Shown here: piece after piece, positions 18,571-28,900 of the stretch
Position numbering within the stretch: position 1 is the first letter of the stretch
How the letters are laid out: each line of letters opens with the position of its first letter
Assembly: GCA_947176895.1 (NCBI GenBank)
Contig: CAMWSK010000006.1
Span: forward strand, 1 to 64,000
Direction: 5' to 3'
DNA from: an uncultured Prevotellaceae bacterium
GTDB lineage: Bacteria; Bacteroidota; Bacteroidia; Bacteroidales; Bacteroidaceae
DNA length: 64,000 nt
Made by a program: the position numbers and the translations under genes
Notes under the pieces: model-generated
The model's input: the letters and a program-made list of their open reading frames with translations, nothing else
Databases searched by the model: none
Told to the model about the DNA's origin: nothing

Positions 18571-18675
18571 ACCTTCATGTTTTAGTCAATACATGTTGAT
18601 GTTTCGGTGAAAACATGCTCATGTTTTTGAAAAACGTGTTGATGTTTTGATGAGAACATGCGGATGTTTTTTATG
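18571..18675. repeat. CATG-type palindromic repeat array (5 units)
   Basis: Five units of 20-22 bp in tandem. The clearest are AACATGCTCATGTTTTTG and AACGTGTTGATGTTTTG. The array begins 64 nt after the ligA stop. The gap between ligA and nanA otherwise holds only the small minus-strand frame at 18705-18890 and the nan promoter. Confidence 0.75.
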
Positions 18676-18704
18676 CCGCTTTCTTAGGACTCGTGTTCAG
18701 TGAG

Positions 18705-18890
18705 TTATCGGATTGCCATCTTTTTGGTTATGCAGTGATGGCCGGTCTGAATCTTCAGGATATGGATGCCCTTGTTTAAGCCGGTTTCTGCACCATCGTC
18801 CAGGCTGTCACACTTGATTTGGGCGGTGCTTGCATACCCCGTGCCATTTAATCCTGACAGGATAAGGATAAGGAATAATAGTCTTGTCAT
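18705..18890 (-). pseudogene. truncated secreted protein: signal peptide joined to a T9SS-like tail
   Basis: A 61-codon frame. Residues 1-21 form a signal peptide (MTRLLFLILILSGLNGTGYA). After about 15 residues comes KGIHILKIQTGHHCITKKMA, which resembles the C-terminal strand pair of type A T9SS sorting domains (the usual form is KGIYIV...GKKVVVK). The expected cargo domain between them is absent, so this is probably an internally deleted remnant; a genuine tiny secreted protein is possible. Confidence 0.45.
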
Positions 18891-18987
18891 GTTTTTCCGT
18901 TTGTTACTATGACGGAAAAGTTAACGTTTTTATGGATATTCTGCAATTGCTTTCGTTTTTTTGCACCGATTATTAAATTATTTCACT

Positions 18988-18995
18988 TATATTTG
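18988..18995 (+). promoter_or_regulatory. -7 box for the nan operon
   Basis: TATATTTG, 54 nt before the nanA start, with a TTTG at 18960-18963. No regulator gene is adjacent, and no operator repeat was recognised. Confidence 0.55.
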
Positions 18996-19049
18996 TTTCG
19001 GATTTATTAAAAACAGCCGATAAAATAACTATAAAATACACAGCAAACC

Positions 19050-19967
19050 ATGGAAAAGATTAAAGGTCTGATCGATGCTCCTTTTACTCCGTTTTATGAA
19101 AATGGAGAAGTGAATTACGAACCCATCGAGGCTTATGCCCGGTTGTTGGCCGCCAACGGCCTGAAGGGTGTCTTCATCAACGGCTCGTCGGGCGAGGGCT
19201 ATATGCTCACGGAGGAAGAGCGTATCAAGCTGGCCGAGAGATGGGTGGAAGTGGTGCCCGAAGGGTTCAAGGTGATTGTGCATGTGGGCAGCACGTGTGT
19301 GAAGAGCAGCCGCCGCCTGGCCGCCCACGCGCAAGAGATAGGAGCCTGGGGCATAGGCGCCATGGCCTCCCCCTTCCCCAAGGTGGGCCGCGTGGAGGAG
19401 CTGGTGAAATATTGCGAGGAGATTGCCTGCGGGGCACCCGGGCTGCCTTTCTATTATTATCATATCCCGGCTTTCAACGGCGCATACCTGCCGATGGTGG
19501 ACTTCCTGAAGGCCGTGGACGGGCGCATCCCCAACTTCGCGGGCATCAAATATACCTATGAGAGCCTTTACGAATACAACCAGTGCCGCCTGTATAAGGA
19601 TGGCAAGTTCGACATGCTCCACGGACAGGACGAGACCATCCTGCCTTGCCTGGCCATGGGCGGTGCGCAGGGCGGCATCGGAGGAACCACCAACTACAAC
19701 GGACGGGAGCTGGTGGGCATCATCAAGGCCTGGGAGGCCGGCGACCTGGAGACCGCACGCGAGAAGCAGAACTTCTCGCAAGAGGTGATCAACGTCATCT
19801 GCCACTACCGCGGCAACATCGTGGGCGGCAAGCGCATCATGAAGCTCATCGGCCTGGACCTGGGCAAGAACCGCACCCCGTTCCGGAACATGACCGACGA
19901 CGAGGAGGCTGCCATGAAGGCCGAACTGGAGGCCATCCACTTCTTTGACCGCTGCAACAAATTCTGA
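19050..19967 (+). CDS. nanA: N-acetylneuraminate lyase
   Basis: 305 aa class I aldolase of the DapA/NanA family. It splits sialic acid into pyruvate and ManNAc. The carboxylate-binding motif is GSSGEG (residues 45-50), the proton-shuttling Tyr is Tyr137 in FYYYHIP, and the Schiff-base Lys is Lys167 in FAGIKYTY; the last two match the known NanA positions closely. First gene of a five-gene catabolic operon; the epimerase gene starts 6 nt after its stop. Cytoplasmic. Confidence 0.95.
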   Translation: MEKIKGLIDAPFTPFYENGEVNYEPIEAYARLLAANGLKGVFINGSSGEGYMLTEEERIKLAERWVEVVPEGFKVIVHVGSTCVKSSRRLAAHAQEIGAWGIGAMASPFPKVGRVEELVKYCEEIACGAPGLPFYYYHIPAFNGAYLPMVDFLKAVDGRIPNFAGIKYTYESLYEYNQCRLYKDGKFDMLHGQDETILPCLAMGGAQGGIGGTTNYNGRELVGIIKAWEAGDLETAREKQNFSQEVINVICHYRGNIVGGKRIMKLIGLDLGKNRTPFRNMTDDEEAAMKAELEAIHFFDRCNKF

Positions 19968-19973
19968 CCGACC

Positions 19974-21185
19974 ATGGAAGCCAAGACCAACATTGCCCGG
20001 CCGGCGGAGTATCTGGCCTATTGGGCGGAGACGTACAGAAGCGATTTGCTGAACGATGTCATGCCTTTCTGGCTGAAGCATGGGCTTGACAAGGAGAACG
20101 GAGGCTATTTCACCTGTCTCGACCGCGACGGCTCGCTGATGGATTCGAACAAGTCGGTGTGGTTCCAGGGGCGTTTCGCCTTCATCCTGGCCTATGCCTA
20201 CAACCACATAGAGAAGCGCGAGGAGTGGCTGCAGGCCTGCAAGAGCGGCATCGACTTCATCGAGAAACATTGTTTCGATGCGGATGGCCGCATGTTTTAT
20301 GAGGTGACGGCCACCGGTGTTCCGGTGCGCAAGAGGCGGTACGTCTTCTCCGAAACCTTTGCCGCCATCGCCATGGCGCAGTATGCCCTGGCGTCGGGAG
20401 ACAGGAGCTATGCCGAAAAGGCCGTCGGCCTGTTCAAGCAGATCGTGCGTTATAAAGAGCATCCCGAACTGCTCGAGCCCAAATTCCGCGAGGGCTTCGT
20501 GGCCAAGGGACATTCCTTCTGCATGATATTGATCGATACGGCTGCCCGCATCCGCGAGGCTGTCGACGACGAGGTGCTGACCCGGCAGATAGACGAGTCC
20601 ATTGCCGAGCTTCGCCGCGACTTCATGAAGCCGGAGTTCAAGACCATCCTGGAGACCGTGGGCCCGAACGGCGAGTTCCTCGACTCCATCCCCGGCCGCA
20701 CCATCAACCCCGGCCACTCCATCGAGACCGCGTGGTTCATCCTGGAGGAGGCCAAGCACCGCGACTGGGACCCTGAGCTGAAGGAGATGGGACTGACCAT
20801 CCTTGACTGGGCCTGGGAATGGGGCTGGGACAAGACCTACGGCGGCATCACCTATTTCCGTGACTGCAAGAACCTTCCCCAACAGGAATACTGGCACGAC
20901 ATGAAGTTCTGGTGGCCGCAATGCGAGGCCATCATCGCCACCCTTTATGCCTACGAGGCCACCGGAGACAAGAAATATCTCGAGATGCACCGGATGATCA
21001 ATGAATATACCTACGCCCGCTTCCCTGACCGGGAGTACGGCGAGTGGTTCGGCTATTTCCACTACGACGGCACCCTGTCGCAACCCGCCAAAGGCAATAT
21101 GTATAAGGGTCCGTTCCACATCCCCCGCATGTTGATGAAGTGTACGCTGCTTTGCAACGAAATCCTCTCAAAAGAAACGGTATGA
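19974..21185 (+). CDS. nanE: N-acylglucosamine 2-epimerase (AGE family, ManNAc to GlcNAc)
   Basis: 403 aa (alpha/alpha)6-barrel enzyme. Family signatures include GGYFTCLDRDGS, WFQGRFAFILAYAYN, YVFSETFAAIAMAQYA, NPGHSIETAWFILEEA and GGITYFRDC, with catalytic His residues expected in GHSIE and the later WWPQCEAI region. It converts the ManNAc made by NanA to GlcNAc, the Bacteroides route that avoids ManNAc kinase and ManNAc-6-phosphate epimerase. Its TGA overlaps the ATG of the transporter gene (ATGA). Confidence 0.9.
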   Translation: MEAKTNIARPAEYLAYWAETYRSDLLNDVMPFWLKHGLDKENGGYFTCLDRDGSLMDSNKSVWFQGRFAFILAYAYNHIEKREEWLQACKSGIDFIEKHCFDADGRMFYEVTATGVPVRKRRYVFSETFAAIAMAQYALASGDRSYAEKAVGLFKQIVRYKEHPELLEPKFREGFVAKGHSFCMILIDTAARIREAVDDEVLTRQIDESIAELRRDFMKPEFKTILETVGPNGEFLDSIPGRTINPGHSIETAWFILEEAKHRDWDPELKEMGLTILDWAWEWGWDKTYGGITYFRDCKNLPQQEYWHDMKFWWPQCEAIIATLYAYEATGDKKYLEMHRMINEYTYARFPDREYGEWFGYFHYDGTLSQPAKGNMYKGPFHIPRMLMKCTLLCNEILSKETV

Positions 21186-22432
21186 GCGAGAAGAACAAGA
21201 AAATCTATCCCTGGGTGGTCGTGGCCCTGCTGTGGGGCGTGGCCCTGCTGAACTATATGGACCGGCAGATGCTCTCCACCATGAAGGGCGCGATGATGGT
21301 GGACATCGCCGAACTGGAGTCGGCGGCCAACTTCGGCCGGCTGATGGCCGTGTTCCTGTGGATCTACGGGTTTATGAGTCCCGTGGCGGGAATGGTGGCC
21401 GACAGGGTGAACCGCAAGTGGCTGATTGTCGGCAGCCTGTTCGTGTGGTCGTTCGTCACCATGATGATGGGTTACTGCACCTCTTTCAGCCAGATTTATT
21501 TCCTGCGTGCCCTCATGGGGGTAAGCGAAGCCTTGTATATCCCCGCGGGCTTGTCGCTCATCGCCGACTACCACCAGGGACGGACCCGCTCGCTGGCCGT
21601 GGGCATCCACATGACCGGCCTCTATACCGGGCAGGCCCTGGGCGGCTTCGGTGCCACGGCGGCCGGTGCGTTTACGTGGGAGACCACGTTCCACTGGTTC
21701 GGCTTCGTGGGCATCGCATACAGTGTGGTCCTCATCCTGCTCCTGAAAGACAAGAAAGACCATACCGTTCCCGGGGCTAAAGAGGCCGGAGCCGGCGCCG
21801 AGAATCCCGTGAAGGGTGCCCTCAAGGGAATGGGCATGCTGTTTGCCAACATCTATTTCTGGATTATCCTGCTTTATTTCGCCACCCCGAGCCTGCCGGG
21901 CTGGGCCACAAAGAACTGGTTGCCCACCTTGTTCGCCGAGAACCTGTCGATAGACATGTCAGAGGCCGGCCCGCTGTCCACCATCACCATCGCCCTGTCT
22001 TCGTTCATCGGCGTGATTGCAGGCGGCATCCTGTCCGACAAGTGGGTGCAGACCAATGTGCGCGGCCGTGTCTATACCGGCGCCATCGGACTGGCGTTGA
22101 CCATTCCGTCGCTCTTGTTGCTCGGCTTCGGCCACAACCTGCTGACGATTGTGGGCGGAGGCTTGTGCTTCGGCATCGGCTTCGGCATCTTCGATGCCAA
22201 CAACATGCCCATCCTCTGCCAGTTCATCTCTCCCCGCTACCGGGCCACGGCCTACGGCATCATGAACATGACCGGCGTGTTTGCCGGAGCGGCCATCACC
22301 GACCTGCTGGGCCGCTCGACGGATGCCGGCAATCTGGGCCACGACTTCGCCATGCTGGCGGGGCTGGTGGCCGTCGCCCTGCTTATCCAGATTTGTTTCC
22401 TCCGCCCCAAAGTGGCGAACATGACGGATTAG
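21182..22432 (+). CDS. nanT: sialic acid MFS transporter
   Basis: 416 aa from the ATG at 21182, which overlaps the epimerase stop. About 12 membrane helices; MFS signatures include LLNYMDRQMLSTM at the end of helix 1, ADRVNRKWLIVGS in the loop between helices 2 and 3, and a longer central loop (GAKEAGAGAENPVKGALKG). ACS/NanT-like permease of the inner membrane. Placement between the epimerase and the esterase supports N-acetylneuraminate as substrate. The open frame extends upstream of 21182, but only this start gives a normal N-terminus (MSEKNKKIYPWVVV). Confidence 0.88.
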   Translation: MSEKNKKIYPWVVVALLWGVALLNYMDRQMLSTMKGAMMVDIAELESAANFGRLMAVFLWIYGFMSPVAGMVADRVNRKWLIVGSLFVWSFVTMMMGYCTSFSQIYFLRALMGVSEALYIPAGLSLIADYHQGRTRSLAVGIHMTGLYTGQALGGFGATAAGAFTWETTFHWFGFVGIAYSVVLILLLKDKKDHTVPGAKEAGAGAENPVKGALKGMGMLFANIYFWIILLYFATPSLPGWATKNWLPTLFAENLSIDMSEAGPLSTITIALSSFIGVIAGGILSDKWVQTNVRGRVYTGAIGLALTIPSLLLLGFGHNLLTIVGGGLCFGIGFGIFDANNMPILCQFISPRYRATAYGIMNMTGVFAGAAITDLLGRSTDAGNLGHDFAMLAGLVAVALLIQICFLRPKVANMTD

Positions 22433-22472
22433 CGTTTCCCGGCTTTCGCACCAACAGACCCGATTAAATACG

Positions 22473-24578
22473 ATGAAAAACAAAATCTTATTGTTTTGCC
22501 TTCTGCTATGCACGGCTGCCTATGGCCAAAAGAAGACCCGGGTGGCTTGTGTGGGCAATAGCGTGACCTTCGGCCACGGCATAGAGAACCGCGAGGCCAA
22601 CTCCTATCCGGCCCAACTGCAGCGCATGTTGGGGGACGGTTATGAAGTGATGAACTTCGGCAAGAGCGGAGCCACGTTGCTCAACAAGGGCCATCGCCCC
22701 TATTGCGAGCAGCAGGAATACAAGGCGGCGCTTGACTTTGCGGGCGACAGGGTGGTCATCCACCTTGGGCTGAACGATACCGATCCGCGCAACTGGCCCA
22801 ACCATCGCGACAGCTTTGTGAAGGACTATCTTGACCTGATCGGGTCGTTCCGCAAGGCCAATCCGGATTGCCGGATATGGATCTGCCGGATGACCCCCAT
22901 CTCCCACCGGCACCCGCGTTTCAAGTCCGGCACCCGCGACTGGTATTGGATGGAGCAGGAGGCCATCGAGGAGGTGGCCCGGCTGGCCAACACCGGGTTG
23001 ATTGATTTGCAGGAGGGCCTGTACAACCGCCCGGACCTGTTGCCCGATGCCCTTCATCCGAACGCCGAGGGGGCCGCCATCCTTGCCCGAACGGTGTATG
23101 GAGCGTTGACCGGCGACTACGGGGGCCTTCGTATGCCTTCCACCTATTCCGATAATATGGTCTTGCAACGGGAGAAGCCCTTGCTCGTCTCCGGCACGGC
23201 CAATGCCGGCGACAGGGTGGCCGTGCGCATTGCCGGACAAGAGAAAGAGGCCGTGACCGCCCCCAACGGCAAGTGGAGCGTCACGCTCGCCCCCCTGCAG
23301 GCCGGCGGACCTTATGAGCTGACCGTCGAAGCCACGCCTGTCTTGGAAAAGAAGGGCAGGAGGAAAAGGCCTGCTTCTGCGAAGCTTGTCTATAAAGAGG
23401 TGCTGGTGGGCGAGGTCTGGCTTTGTTCCGGGCAGTCCAACATGGCTTTCCGTGTGGACGAACTGACGGCCGACCAACGTGGGAAACTGCTGTCCTATGC
23501 CGACGGACAACCCCGGATACGCCTCTTCAACATGCAGCCCCGCTGGTACACGAATGCGGTGGAGTGGGACGTTTCCGTCATGGACTCCCTTAACCGTCTG
23601 CAATATTACCACGACACGCAGTGGACACCGTGCAACCGGCAGACCGCCGACCGGTTCTCTGCCGTGGCTTTTGCTTTCGGGCGGATGTTGGCAGACAGCC
23701 TGCAAGTGCCCGTCGGCCTTATCCTGAATGCCGTCGGGGGCTCGGGCGCCGAGGCCTGGATCGACCGGAAGACATTGGAATTTGAGTTTGCCGACATCCT
23801 GTATGACTGGACGCGGAACGACTTCATCCAGGACTGGGTGCGCGGACGGGCTGTTCTCAACACGAAGAAATCATCCGGCAAACTGCAGCGCCATCCCTAT
23901 GAACCGTGTTATTTATATGAGGCGGGCATCCAACCCTTGCAACAATATCCGATAAGGGGAGCCATCTGGTATCAAGGCGAGTCGAATGCCCATAATATCG
24001 AGACACACGAACGTTTGTTCCCGTTGCTGGTGGAAAGCTGGCGCAGGAACTGGGCAGAGGAACTTCCTTTCTATTATGTCCAGCTCTCAAGTCTCAACCG
24101 TCCGAGCTGGACCTGGTTCCGCAACAGCCAGCGCGAGCTGATGGAGAAGGTCCCGAACTGCGGCATGGCCGTCAGCAGCGACCGCGGAGATTCGTTGGAC
24201 GTGCACCCGAAGCGCAAGCGCGAAATAGGGGAGCGCCTGGCCCGTTGGGCGCTCAACAAGACCTACGGCCATGCACTCACCCCCTCGGGCCCGCTGTTCC
24301 GCTCCGTTGAGTTTAAGGATGGCGCCGCCTATGTCAGCTTCGATTATGCCGATGGCCTGCACACCTCCGACGGACAGCCCGTACGCACCTTCGAGCTGGC
24401 CGGGCACGAAGGCCTCTTTTACCCCGCCAAGGCTGAAATCATCGATGGAAAGGTGAGGGTCTGCAGCGGGAAGGTTGCGAATCCCAGGCTGGTGCGCTAC
24501 GGTTGGCAACCCTTCACCCGGGCCAATCTGGTCAACGGCGACGGGCTTCCGGCTTCAACTTTCAGAACAAAACCTTAA
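22473..24578 (+). CDS. nanS: two-domain sialate O-acetylesterase
   Basis: 701 aa with a signal peptide (cleavage after TAAYG), probably periplasmic. Two SGNH hydrolase units: an N-terminal GDSL-type domain (VACVGNSVTFGHG, Ser30; GLNDTDPRNW; DALHPNAEG near residue 190) and a C-terminal domain with CSGQSNMAF (Ser near 319), AVGGSGAEAW, WYQGESNAHN and DVHPKRKREIG (His near 577). This matches the Tannerella/Bacteroides esterases that remove O-acetyl groups from sialic acid so that it can be released and used. Forty nt after nanT and 4 nt before nanM. Confidence 0.88.
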   Translation: MKNKILLFCLLLCTAAYGQKKTRVACVGNSVTFGHGIENREANSYPAQLQRMLGDGYEVMNFGKSGATLLNKGHRPYCEQQEYKAALDFAGDRVVIHLGLNDTDPRNWPNHRDSFVKDYLDLIGSFRKANPDCRIWICRMTPISHRHPRFKSGTRDWYWMEQEAIEEVARLANTGLIDLQEGLYNRPDLLPDALHPNAEGAAILARTVYGALTGDYGGLRMPSTYSDNMVLQREKPLLVSGTANAGDRVAVRIAGQEKEAVTAPNGKWSVTLAPLQAGGPYELTVEATPVLEKKGRRKRPASAKLVYKEVLVGEVWLCSGQSNMAFRVDELTADQRGKLLSYADGQPRIRLFNMQPRWYTNAVEWDVSVMDSLNRLQYYHDTQWTPCNRQTADRFSAVAFAFGRMLADSLQVPVGLILNAVGGSGAEAWIDRKTLEFEFADILYDWTRNDFIQDWVRGRAVLNTKKSSGKLQRHPYEPCYLYEAGIQPLQQYPIRGAIWYQGESNAHNIETHERLFPLLVESWRRNWAEELPFYYVQLSSLNRPSWTWFRNSQRELMEKVPNCGMAVSSDRGDSLDVHPKRKREIGERLARWALNKTYGHALTPSGPLFRSVEFKDGAAYVSFDYADGLHTSDGQPVRTFELAGHEGLFYPAKAEIIDGKVRVCSGKVANPRLVRYGWQPFTRANLVNGDGLPASTFRTKP

Positions 24579-24582
24579 TAAC

Positions 24583-25824
24583 ATGACGCACGTCAGATTC
24601 ATACCGGCCGGATGTCTGCTGTTGCTGGCCGTTTTCTTCAGCGGTTGCCGTTGGCAACGGCCAACAACCGGCGAACCGTCCGCCCTGACGGTGACCTGGA
24701 ACCGGTTGCCGCCTTTGCCGGACTCGTCCTCGTTAGGGGTGTCGGCACCCTTTGTCGGCCTCACCCGTGGCCGGTTGCTGGTGGCCGGAGGTTGCAATTT
24801 CCCGGATGTGCCGGCTGCCAAGGGGGGAGTCAAACGATATTACAGTGAGATTTTCACCCTGGACCTTTCCGACCCCGACGCCCGTTGGCAGCCGGGCGGG
24901 CGGTTGCCCCTGCCTGTTGCCTACGGAGCCTCCGTCACCACGCCCGAGGGGGTCGTCTGCATAGGAGGCAATGACGGCGACGGCTCTTTCACGGATGTAT
25001 GGCTGCTGACCCTGCCGGATTCCGCTGAAACGGTGCAAATCCGCGCATTATCCCCTCTTCCATCGGCGATGGACAACCTGGCCGCCACGTATGCCGACCA
25101 CACGGTTTATGTGGCCGGCGGAAACGAGAACGGCGCTCCCGGCCATGGCTTCTATGCCATGAAGCTGGACAAGAACCTGGATGGAACCTGGGAGAAGCTG
25201 CCGGACGTTCCCGGTCTGGCTCGCCTTCAGCCGGTCATGGCTGCCCTGCCGTCTGCCGACGGGTTGCGCGTCTACCTGTCGAGCGGCTACCAACCCGTGA
25301 CTTGGGGGAGGTTGTTTGGGAATGGAGATGATGCCGAGGTTTCCTCGGATGTGCTCTCGTATCATCCGGCCACGCGGAAGTGGCGTGAGGAGGCCGTGCT
25401 GCCCGTATCCGAAGACGGGTCGCCCCGCACCTTCACCGGGGGCTGTGCCGTGGCCTGCGGCGACAGCACCCTCCTGTTCATGGGCGGTGTAAACTACGAC
25501 CGTTTCCGGAATGCCATCAACCGTCGCCTCCGGATGAGGCGGGCGGAAAGAAGCGCCGAATATGAAGCGCTTGGGAGGCTGATGGAGGAAGGGGACCAAT
25601 ACATGTATCATCCGGTGGAATGGTACAAATTCAACACCATCCTCCTGCAATACAACACGTTCACCAAGGAATGGAAAGACCTGGGGAGTCATGGGCAGCT
25701 GGCCCGTGCCGGCGCCGGTGCCGTGCTGAGGGGAGACAGCCTGATTATCGTCAACGGCGAGTTGAAGCCCGGCATCCGCACGCCGCAGGTGAACTGCGCC
25801 GTGCTTCGCCGGGGCAGCCGGTGA
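24583..25824 (+). CDS. nanM: N-acetylneuraminate epimerase-type kelch lipoprotein
   Basis: 413 aa from the ATG at 24583. Signal peptide with lipobox VFFSGC. The rest is a kelch-type beta-propeller: LLVAGGCNFPDVPA, GVVCIGGNDGDGSF, TVYVAGGNENGAPGHGF, FTGGCAVACGDSTLLFMGG. Family members in sialic acid operons convert the alpha anomer of Neu5Ac to the beta anomer. A lipid anchor suggests action in the periplasm. It ends the nan operon; no terminator hairpin was recognised before the GH95 promoter. Confidence 0.8.
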   Translation: MTHVRFIPAGCLLLLAVFFSGCRWQRPTTGEPSALTVTWNRLPPLPDSSSLGVSAPFVGLTRGRLLVAGGCNFPDVPAAKGGVKRYYSEIFTLDLSDPDARWQPGGRLPLPVAYGASVTTPEGVVCIGGNDGDGSFTDVWLLTLPDSAETVQIRALSPLPSAMDNLAATYADHTVYVAGGNENGAPGHGFYAMKLDKNLDGTWEKLPDVPGLARLQPVMAALPSADGLRVYLSSGYQPVTWGRLFGNGDDAEVSSDVLSYHPATRKWREEAVLPVSEDGSPRTFTGGCAVACGDSTLLFMGGVNYDRFRNAINRRLRMRRAERSAEYEALGRLMEEGDQYMYHPVEWYKFNTILLQYNTFTKEWKDLGSHGQLARAGAGAVLRGDSLIIVNGELKPGIRTPQVNCAVLRRGSR

Positions 25825-25915
25825 CATCTCACATGTTTTCCCGAACACCGAACTCGCATTAGATTAAGTGGTAATAAATTAACGGGGAGAGCTTGGCTCT
25901 TTTGTTTTTTTCTTT

Positions 25916-25923
25916 TACATTTG
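25916..25923 (+). promoter_or_regulatory. promoter of the GH95 gene
   Basis: TACATTTG -7 box with TTG at 25893-25895, 20 nt upstream, in a T-rich region. The start codon follows 51 nt later. Confidence 0.6.
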
Positions 25924-25974
25924 CAACATATAATATATATTATTTTTTTATTTCTTTTTTAACAATCAACAACC

Positions 25975-28900
25975 ATGAAGAAATTATCTCTTCTTCTAAG
26001 TCTCGCGCTCAGCATCACCGTACTGGCGTGGGCCGGCAATGCAGTGACCAAGGCGTATCAGCAAAAGGCGCCCGAGACTCCTGTTGCCGAAGGAGTAACA
26101 CGGGCCGACTTCACGCCCGGCGCACTGGTGACCAGTGAGGCCGGGATTACCGAAGGTATGGCCTATGTGCTGCGCACCGAGCGCGGCTATCTGCTCTCCA
26201 GCACCGCCATCTCCGGCAAGCTGTGTGGCAGCCAGGGCAGCGGCGTCACCGACAAGGGCACCGAGTCCTATGACGTGGAGGCCCAGCAGTTCCAGTTCAA
26301 GGAGAAGGACGGCAACCGCTACCTCTACAGCTTGGGTGCCGGCAAGTACGTGAAGAGCGACGGCACCTTCGAGGACACCCCCTCCTCCGCCGTTACCTTC
26401 ATCGCCACGGGCAATGCCGACCGCCCTTGGCAGATTAAGCTGGGCAACAACTACATCAACGTGAATACCGGCGTGTCCAACGGTGTGCTGGTGGACAGCT
26501 GGAGCGCTCAGGATGCCGGCAACCGCGTCGCCATCATCGAGGCCGCCGCCCTGGATGAGACTGCCGCTCTGCGCGGAACCTACAACAACCTGGTGAAGCA
26601 GATTCAGGACGCCGGTGCCTTTGAGTTCTTCCACCTGGACAACACCGAGGCCCTGAAGTCCGTTCCCGCCACCACTCCCGCCGATGTTGCCGGCATGCAG
26701 GCCGCCATCGAGGCCATGAAGGCTGCCATCGAGGCCATGAACGAGGCCGGCATCAAGGACATCGACATCGACGGCAAACCCTTGTTCATCGGCAACAAAC
26801 AGCACGGCACCCGCTTCGTGAGCGTGTATCAGGGCAATGCCATGGGCAGCGCCGAGAGCCGTTACCTCACCGACCGCGTGTGGACCTTCGAGAAGGTGGA
26901 CGGTACGGAGGACACCTATAACCTGAAGAGCGAGAGCACAGGCCTCTACGCCGCCGCCCTGCCCGCCACCAACAACACACGCGTGAGCCTGGTGGAGAAG
27001 GCACAGGCCGGCGCCTACACCGTGGAGTACACGGGCGAGAACGGCTATGTGAACATCTACATGAAGGAGGGTGCCGAGGCCGGCCGCGAAGCCATGCACA
27101 TGGTGGACTGGGACGGCGTGGTGCGCTGGACCAAGACGGCCGACGCCTCGAAGTTCACCCTGCGCAGCGCAGAGACCTTCCTGGCCTCTCTCGACAAATT
27201 CTATACGATGCAGAACTGGAGCAACGGCTACGTAAGCGTTGAGAGCGGCTACATCGATGGCGACGGCAACCTGCTGGTGACCAACAACACCGCGCCCAAG
27301 AGCATGAACGGCCTGTGGCACATCATCACCGAGAAGGACGGCAGCCTGCGCTTCATCAACGCCGGCGAGGACAAGGCCGGACTGATTATGAGCACCACCG
27401 GCAGTGAGGGCAACGCCCGCACCAAGATGGTGATTCCCACCGCTGCCGGCGAGGGTTCTTATTACAAGACCTCCGACGGCGAGCTGCACACCGACGGCAC
27501 TACGCCCAATTACATCAAACTCGCCTCTTCGGCCAACAACTACTGGAACAAGCGCGGCGACTACCTGGCCCTGTGGAACTCCGGTTCCGCCATCGGCGAC
27601 AACGGCTCCACTTTCTATATCGAGGAAACCGTTCCAAGCGATGAACTGCTCTATGCCGAGTTCAACACCGTTGAGGCCGGCGACCGCCCCGAGGACATCA
27701 ACGACTTCTCCCTTTGGTACAACGTGCCCGTGGTACACACCGGCGTGAGCGACACCTGGATGGAGTACGCCCTGCCCATCGGCAACGGCCAGATTGGCGC
27801 CACCATCCGCGGCGGCCTGTTCCAGGACGAAATCCAGTTCAACGAGAAGACCCTGTGGGAGGGATCTACCGCCAACAGCAACCAGGGATGGTACCAGAAC
27901 TTCGGCAGCATCATGGTGGTGGACAAGAGCGGCAGCTTCTCGCTGGCCGACGACAGCAAGCCTGTGAAGGCCTATAACCGCTACCTCGACATCATCGACG
28001 GCGTGGCCGGCGTGAACTATAAGAGCAGCGACGAGCAGACCGGCTACAAGCGCCGCTACTTCGTGTCTGCCACCGACCGCGCCCTGGTGGCGCATTACGA
28101 GGCTGAGGGCACCGACAAGCTCACCCTCAACTTCACTTACCGGCCCGACAAGCAAATCAACGCAAGCGCCGTGACCTATGCCGACGGCACCGCCACCTTC
28201 AGCGGCAAGCTGAGCGTGGTGAGCTACAACACCCAATTCAAGGTGCTGGCCGATGAGGGTGCCACCATCACCACCTCTGAGGACGGCATCCGCGTGGAGA
28301 ACGCCGAGTGGGCCAATCTGGTGATGGCTGCCGCCACCGACTACGATGCCACCAAGAGCGGATGCGTGAGCGGAGAGACTGCACAGCAGATTGCCCAAAA
28401 GGTGGCCGACCGCGTAAGCGCTGCCGCCGCACAGCCCTTCGAGACGCTGCTGGCCAGCCACACCGCCAAGCACAGCGGGCTGATGAACCGCACCACCTTC
28501 ACCATCGGCGAGAAGAGCGACAAGACCACCGAGGACCTCATCAAGTTCTACAACGCCGCTGCCGCGAACAAGACCACTCCCGAAGGACTCTACCTCGAGA
28601 GCCTCTACTTCCAGTATGGCCGCTACTTCACCATCGGTGCCAACCTGGACACTGAGATTCATGCGCCCAGCAACCTGCAAGGCATCTGGAACGACCGTTC
28701 CAACACCCCCTTCTGGCATTGCGACATCCACGCCGACATCAACGTGCAGATGAACTACTGGCCCGCCGACCCCACCAACCTCAGCGAGCTTCACCGTCCC
28801 TTCCTCGACCACATCATCGACCTGGCTTCTGCCCCCAACTCACCTTGGGCTGCCCTGGCCACGAAGAATGCAGGCAAGGCCGGCGGTTGGGCCGTGGCCG

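Noticed and set aside
18571-18675. Possible CRISPR array
   Set aside because: The ~21-bp repeats are directly adjacent and palindromic, with no unique spacers and no cas genes.
19050-25824. Sialic acid operon as a novel system
   Set aside because: Gene content (lyase, AGE epimerase, MFS transporter, two-domain esterase, kelch epimerase) matches the known Bacteroides/Tannerella pathway; nothing new beyond its order.
25996-28812. A 938-codon minus-strand frame opposite the GH95 gene
   Set aside because: Same shadow effect; the GH95 frame has clear catalytic motifs, and the antisense product is low-complexity Gly/Val/His.
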